A stretch of 6,944 bases of DNA from NCBI GenBank assembly GCA_945906115.1, contig CAMDQP010000054.1, positions 1 through 6,944 on the forward strand. Reading direction: 5' to 3'. The notes below the pieces were generated by a model. The model was not told the origin of the DNA, did no database searches, and saw only the letters and a list, made by a program, of their open reading frames with translations. This document shows, piece by piece, positions 5,455-6,944 of the stretch; position 1 is the stretch's first letter; every line of letters begins with the position of its first letter. The position numbers and the translations under genes are program-made. Source of the DNA: Opitutus sp. GAS368. GTDB lineage: Bacteria > Verrucomicrobiota > Verrucomicrobiia > Opitutales > UBA953.

Positions 5455-6831
5455 TCACTTTAGCCAAATAAAGCAACCGAGGGCCAAGGCCGTGGGAGTC
5501 AGCGCCCAGAGGAATAGCCGCCACGCCGAAACCCCTCCCGGGAACCATGGGGAGAGGATGGACTGTCCAGCCGGATTCGGGGCGTTGGCGATAACGGTCA
5601 GACCACCCCCCGCCAAGGCCCCCGCCACCACGGCATGCCGCAAGGCCTCCGCCACCGGGCCAGCCGCCGCGAAAGCCGGCACCTGTGAGGCTAAATAAGT
5701 TACCGCAGCGTTGTCATTGAACGCCGTCAGGAAAGTCGCCGTGGCCAGCAAGGCCCCCTCCCCCATCCGGCTGAGGACCGGCGAGATCCACCATCCTTGG
5801 ACGCCGCCAAGCACGACGAGTCCGGCCAGGAAGAAACCGACGAGCGCTGGCCCCCGCAAGCCCGGCGCAGGCTGCCAGCGAGAGGTCGCCGTGGTGAACG
5901 CCAAGAAGACCAGAAACCCACCCAACATGAGGACGGGCCGATGCTCGGTCAGCATCAGGACCGTCCAGACCATGCAAGCGAGATGAAAGACAACGACCCA
6001 GGCGGGCATGGGCGGCTCGGCCGAGCGGACGTCCGCCGCCCCCTTCAGCGACGCCAGCTCGCGCCGGAACCAGCACAGGTAAGCGAAGTTCGAAAGCAGG
6101 ATGGAGACGAGCGCGGCGACCCCGAAATGCGCGAAGACTTCCTTCAAACCCCAGCCCCATTTCGCGGCGACCATCACGATGGGCGGGGCGGCGAAATGCG
6201 TCAGGGCGCCGCCGACGGAGACGTTCACAAACAGGAGAGCCAAAGTGGCGTAACGGAGTGGCTCGGAGGGTTTCAGGCTGTAGAACTGGGCCGAAAGCAG
6301 CATCGCCCCGATCGTCATCGCGGCCGGTTCGGTGATGAGCGACCCGAGTAACGGCGCCAGCGTGAGCACCACGAACCAATGCGCGATGGGGGTGCCGCCG
6401 AAAAGCCGCCCGACGCGACCGAGCAGTCCCGCCGCCAAGGCCATCACGGGCTTCGACGCGGCCATGACCATGATGACGAAGACGAAAAGGGGTTCGACGA
6501 ATTTGGACGGTCCGTCCGCGGCGGTGGCTACATACTCACCCGTCTCGACGTAACGCGCTGCGAAAGCCCAGCCCTTGCCGGGCCAACAGACCATTAGGCC
6601 AAAGAGCACGATCGCCCAGAGGCCGAAGACCACCTCGACCTCGCCCAGGAGGTGCAGCGCTGCGCCCTTGATTCCACCCTGCTTCTCCGCGGCATGGGCA
6701 GCCCGCGCGATCGACGGACAAAGAAACGCATGCGCGACCGCGGCAAAGAAGACCAAGGTGCCAGCCAGCAAGAAAAGGTCCGCCGACATGGAGGTGGCGA
6801 GTTCGGACCAGAGGTCTGGCTGGGCGGGCAT
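5455..6831 (-). CDS. Putative Na+/H+ antiporter (Na_H_antiport_3-like, ion-transporter superfamily)
   Basis: The 458-residue product is a multi-pass inner-membrane protein with about ten or more hydrophobic segments and a central hydrophilic loop near 256-276. I recognise it as the Na_H_antiport_3 (PF07399) type of putative sodium/proton antiporter. Key motifs are G-E-V-E-V-V-F-G-L-W at 63-72, I-T-E-P-A-A-M-T at 166-173, G-G-A-L-T-H-F-A-A-P-P at 207-217, T-A-F-N-D-N-A-A-V-T-Y-L at 369-380 and G-G-G-L-T-V-I-A-N-A-P-N-P at 408-420. The second and fourth look like paired re-entrant hairpins and the third and fifth like paired unwound helices, implying an internal duplication as in the IT superfamily (relatives include NhaD and ArsB). 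The ATG at 6831 was preferred over a GTG at 6843 because GAGGTG lies at the right spacing before it. The transported ion is inferred from family naming, not shown. The gene may be co-transcribed with the upstream efflux gene. Confidence 0.8.
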   Translation of the reverse strand: MPAQPDLWSELATSMSADLFLLAGTLVFFAAVAHAFLCPSIARAAHAAEKQGGIKGAALHLLGEVEVVFGLWAIVLFGLMVCWPGKGWAFAARYVETGEYVATAADGPSKFVEPLFVFVIMVMAASKPVMALAAGLLGRVGRLFGGTPIAHWFVVLTLAPLLGSLITEPAAMTIGAMLLSAQFYSLKPSEPLRYATLALLFVNVSVGGALTHFAAPPIVMVAAKWGWGLKEVFAHFGVAALVSILLSNFAYLCWFRRELASLKGAADVRSAEPPMPAWVVVFHLACMVWTVLMLTEHRPVLMLGGFLVFLAFTTATSRWQPAPGLRGPALVGFFLAGLVVLGGVQGWWISPVLSRMGEGALLATATFLTAFNDNAAVTYLASQVPAFAAAGPVAEALRHAVVAGALAGGGLTVIANAPNPAGQSILSPWFPGGVSAWRLFLWALTPTALALGCFIWLK

Positions 6832-6835
6832 GCCC

Positions 6836-6841
6836 CACCTC
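6836..6841 (-). promoter_or_regulatory. Ribosome binding site of the antiporter gene
   Basis: GAGGTG matches the 16S anti-Shine-Dalgarno over six bases and ends four nt before the ATG at 6831. It overlaps the alternative GTG at 6843-6841, so it supports the ATG and not the GTG. It is the only clear Shine-Dalgarno site in the window. Confidence 0.6.
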
Positions 6842-6879
6842 ACCGCAACGTGGCGGGGTTGGCAATCCTAGGCGAACGG

Positions 6880-6944
6880 CTACTTGGCAGCCGGCACGAC
6901 ATCGGGCCGGGCACCACCGAGCGCCTTTACGAGGTCGACCTGCG
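6880..6944 (-). CDS. C-terminal tail of a probable outer-membrane efflux protein (NodT/OprM-like), N-terminus outside window
   Basis: Reading the minus strand in from the window edge gives an open frame ending in TAG at 6882-6880. Its visible residues are Q-V-D-L-V-K-A-L-G-G-A-R-P-D-V-V-P-A-A-K. The V-x-L-x-K-A-L-G-G pattern close to the C-terminus is typical of RND-type outer-membrane efflux lipoproteins, which commonly end in L-Y-K-A-L-G-G-G-W plus a short tail. Such proteins form the trimeric exit duct of tripartite pumps. The evidence is only about 20 residues, so the family call is tentative. The stop lies 48 nt before the antiporter start on the same strand. Confidence 0.5.
   Translation of the reverse strand, partial: QVDLVKALGGARPDVVPAAK

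Noticed and set aside
5797..6351. A 184-residue plus-strand frame inside the antiporter region
   Set aside because: Composition is extremely charged (Arg, Asp, Gln, Glu), typical of an antisense frame of a hydrophobic membrane protein; no motif or start signal.
6832..6843. Alternative GTG start for the antiporter
   Set aside because: The GTG overlaps the GAGGTG ribosome binding site that serves the downstream ATG, and it has no Shine-Dalgarno of its own.

Overview
The window looks like chromosomal DNA of a high-GC Gram-negative bacterium, most likely a member of Verrucomicrobiota (Opitutae-like). Three things point there: a run of four exported pseudopilin-like genes resembling the Verru_Chthon cassette families, a secreted DUF1080 (3-keto-disaccharide hydrolase) protein of a kind abundant in Verrucomicrobia and Planctomycetes, and a Na_H_antiport_3-type membrane protein. 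Most start codons lack a recognisable Shine-Dalgarno sequence. The taxonomic call is inference from gene content; there is no rRNA or marker phylogeny here.

Layout. Positions 1-485 (minus) hold the N-terminal 161 residues of the DUF1080 protein, cut by the window edge. Positions 486-745 are a divergent promoter region of unusual composition, with G-quadruplex-type tracts on opposite strands at its two ends and a small symmetric repeat between them. Positions 746-1714 (plus) encode a complete AccA, the alpha subunit of the acetyl-CoA carboxylase carboxyltransferase. A perfect 14-bp hairpin at 1731-1762 separates accA from a convergent four-gene operon. That operon (5361 down to 1784, minus) encodes four prepilin-peptidase-type proteins whose order matches gspG-gspH-gspI-gspJ of type II secretion. 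The genes overlap by 1 or 4 nt or lie 10 nt apart, and a promoter with a perfect TATAAT -10 box lies just upstream. Positions 5455-6831 (minus) encode a multi-pass Na+/H+ antiporter-like protein, the only gene here with a clear Shine-Dalgarno site. Positions 6880-6944 (minus) hold the last 20 or so codons of another gene, probably an outer-membrane efflux protein.

How the genes work together. The coherent system is the pseudopilin operon. It supplies the four subunits expected to initiate and cap a pseudopilus, but no ATPase, platform protein, secretin, gspK homologue or large Verru_Chthon protein A lies in the window. It therefore probably relies on an assembly machine encoded elsewhere. AccA is housekeeping fatty-acid synthesis. 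The antiporter and the efflux-protein tail are on the same strand 48 nt apart and may be co-transcribed. I found no tRNA, rRNA, CRISPR array, insertion sequence or phage gene. The pseudopilin operon and the G-rich divergent promoter are the parts most worth a closer look; neither is certain to be new.
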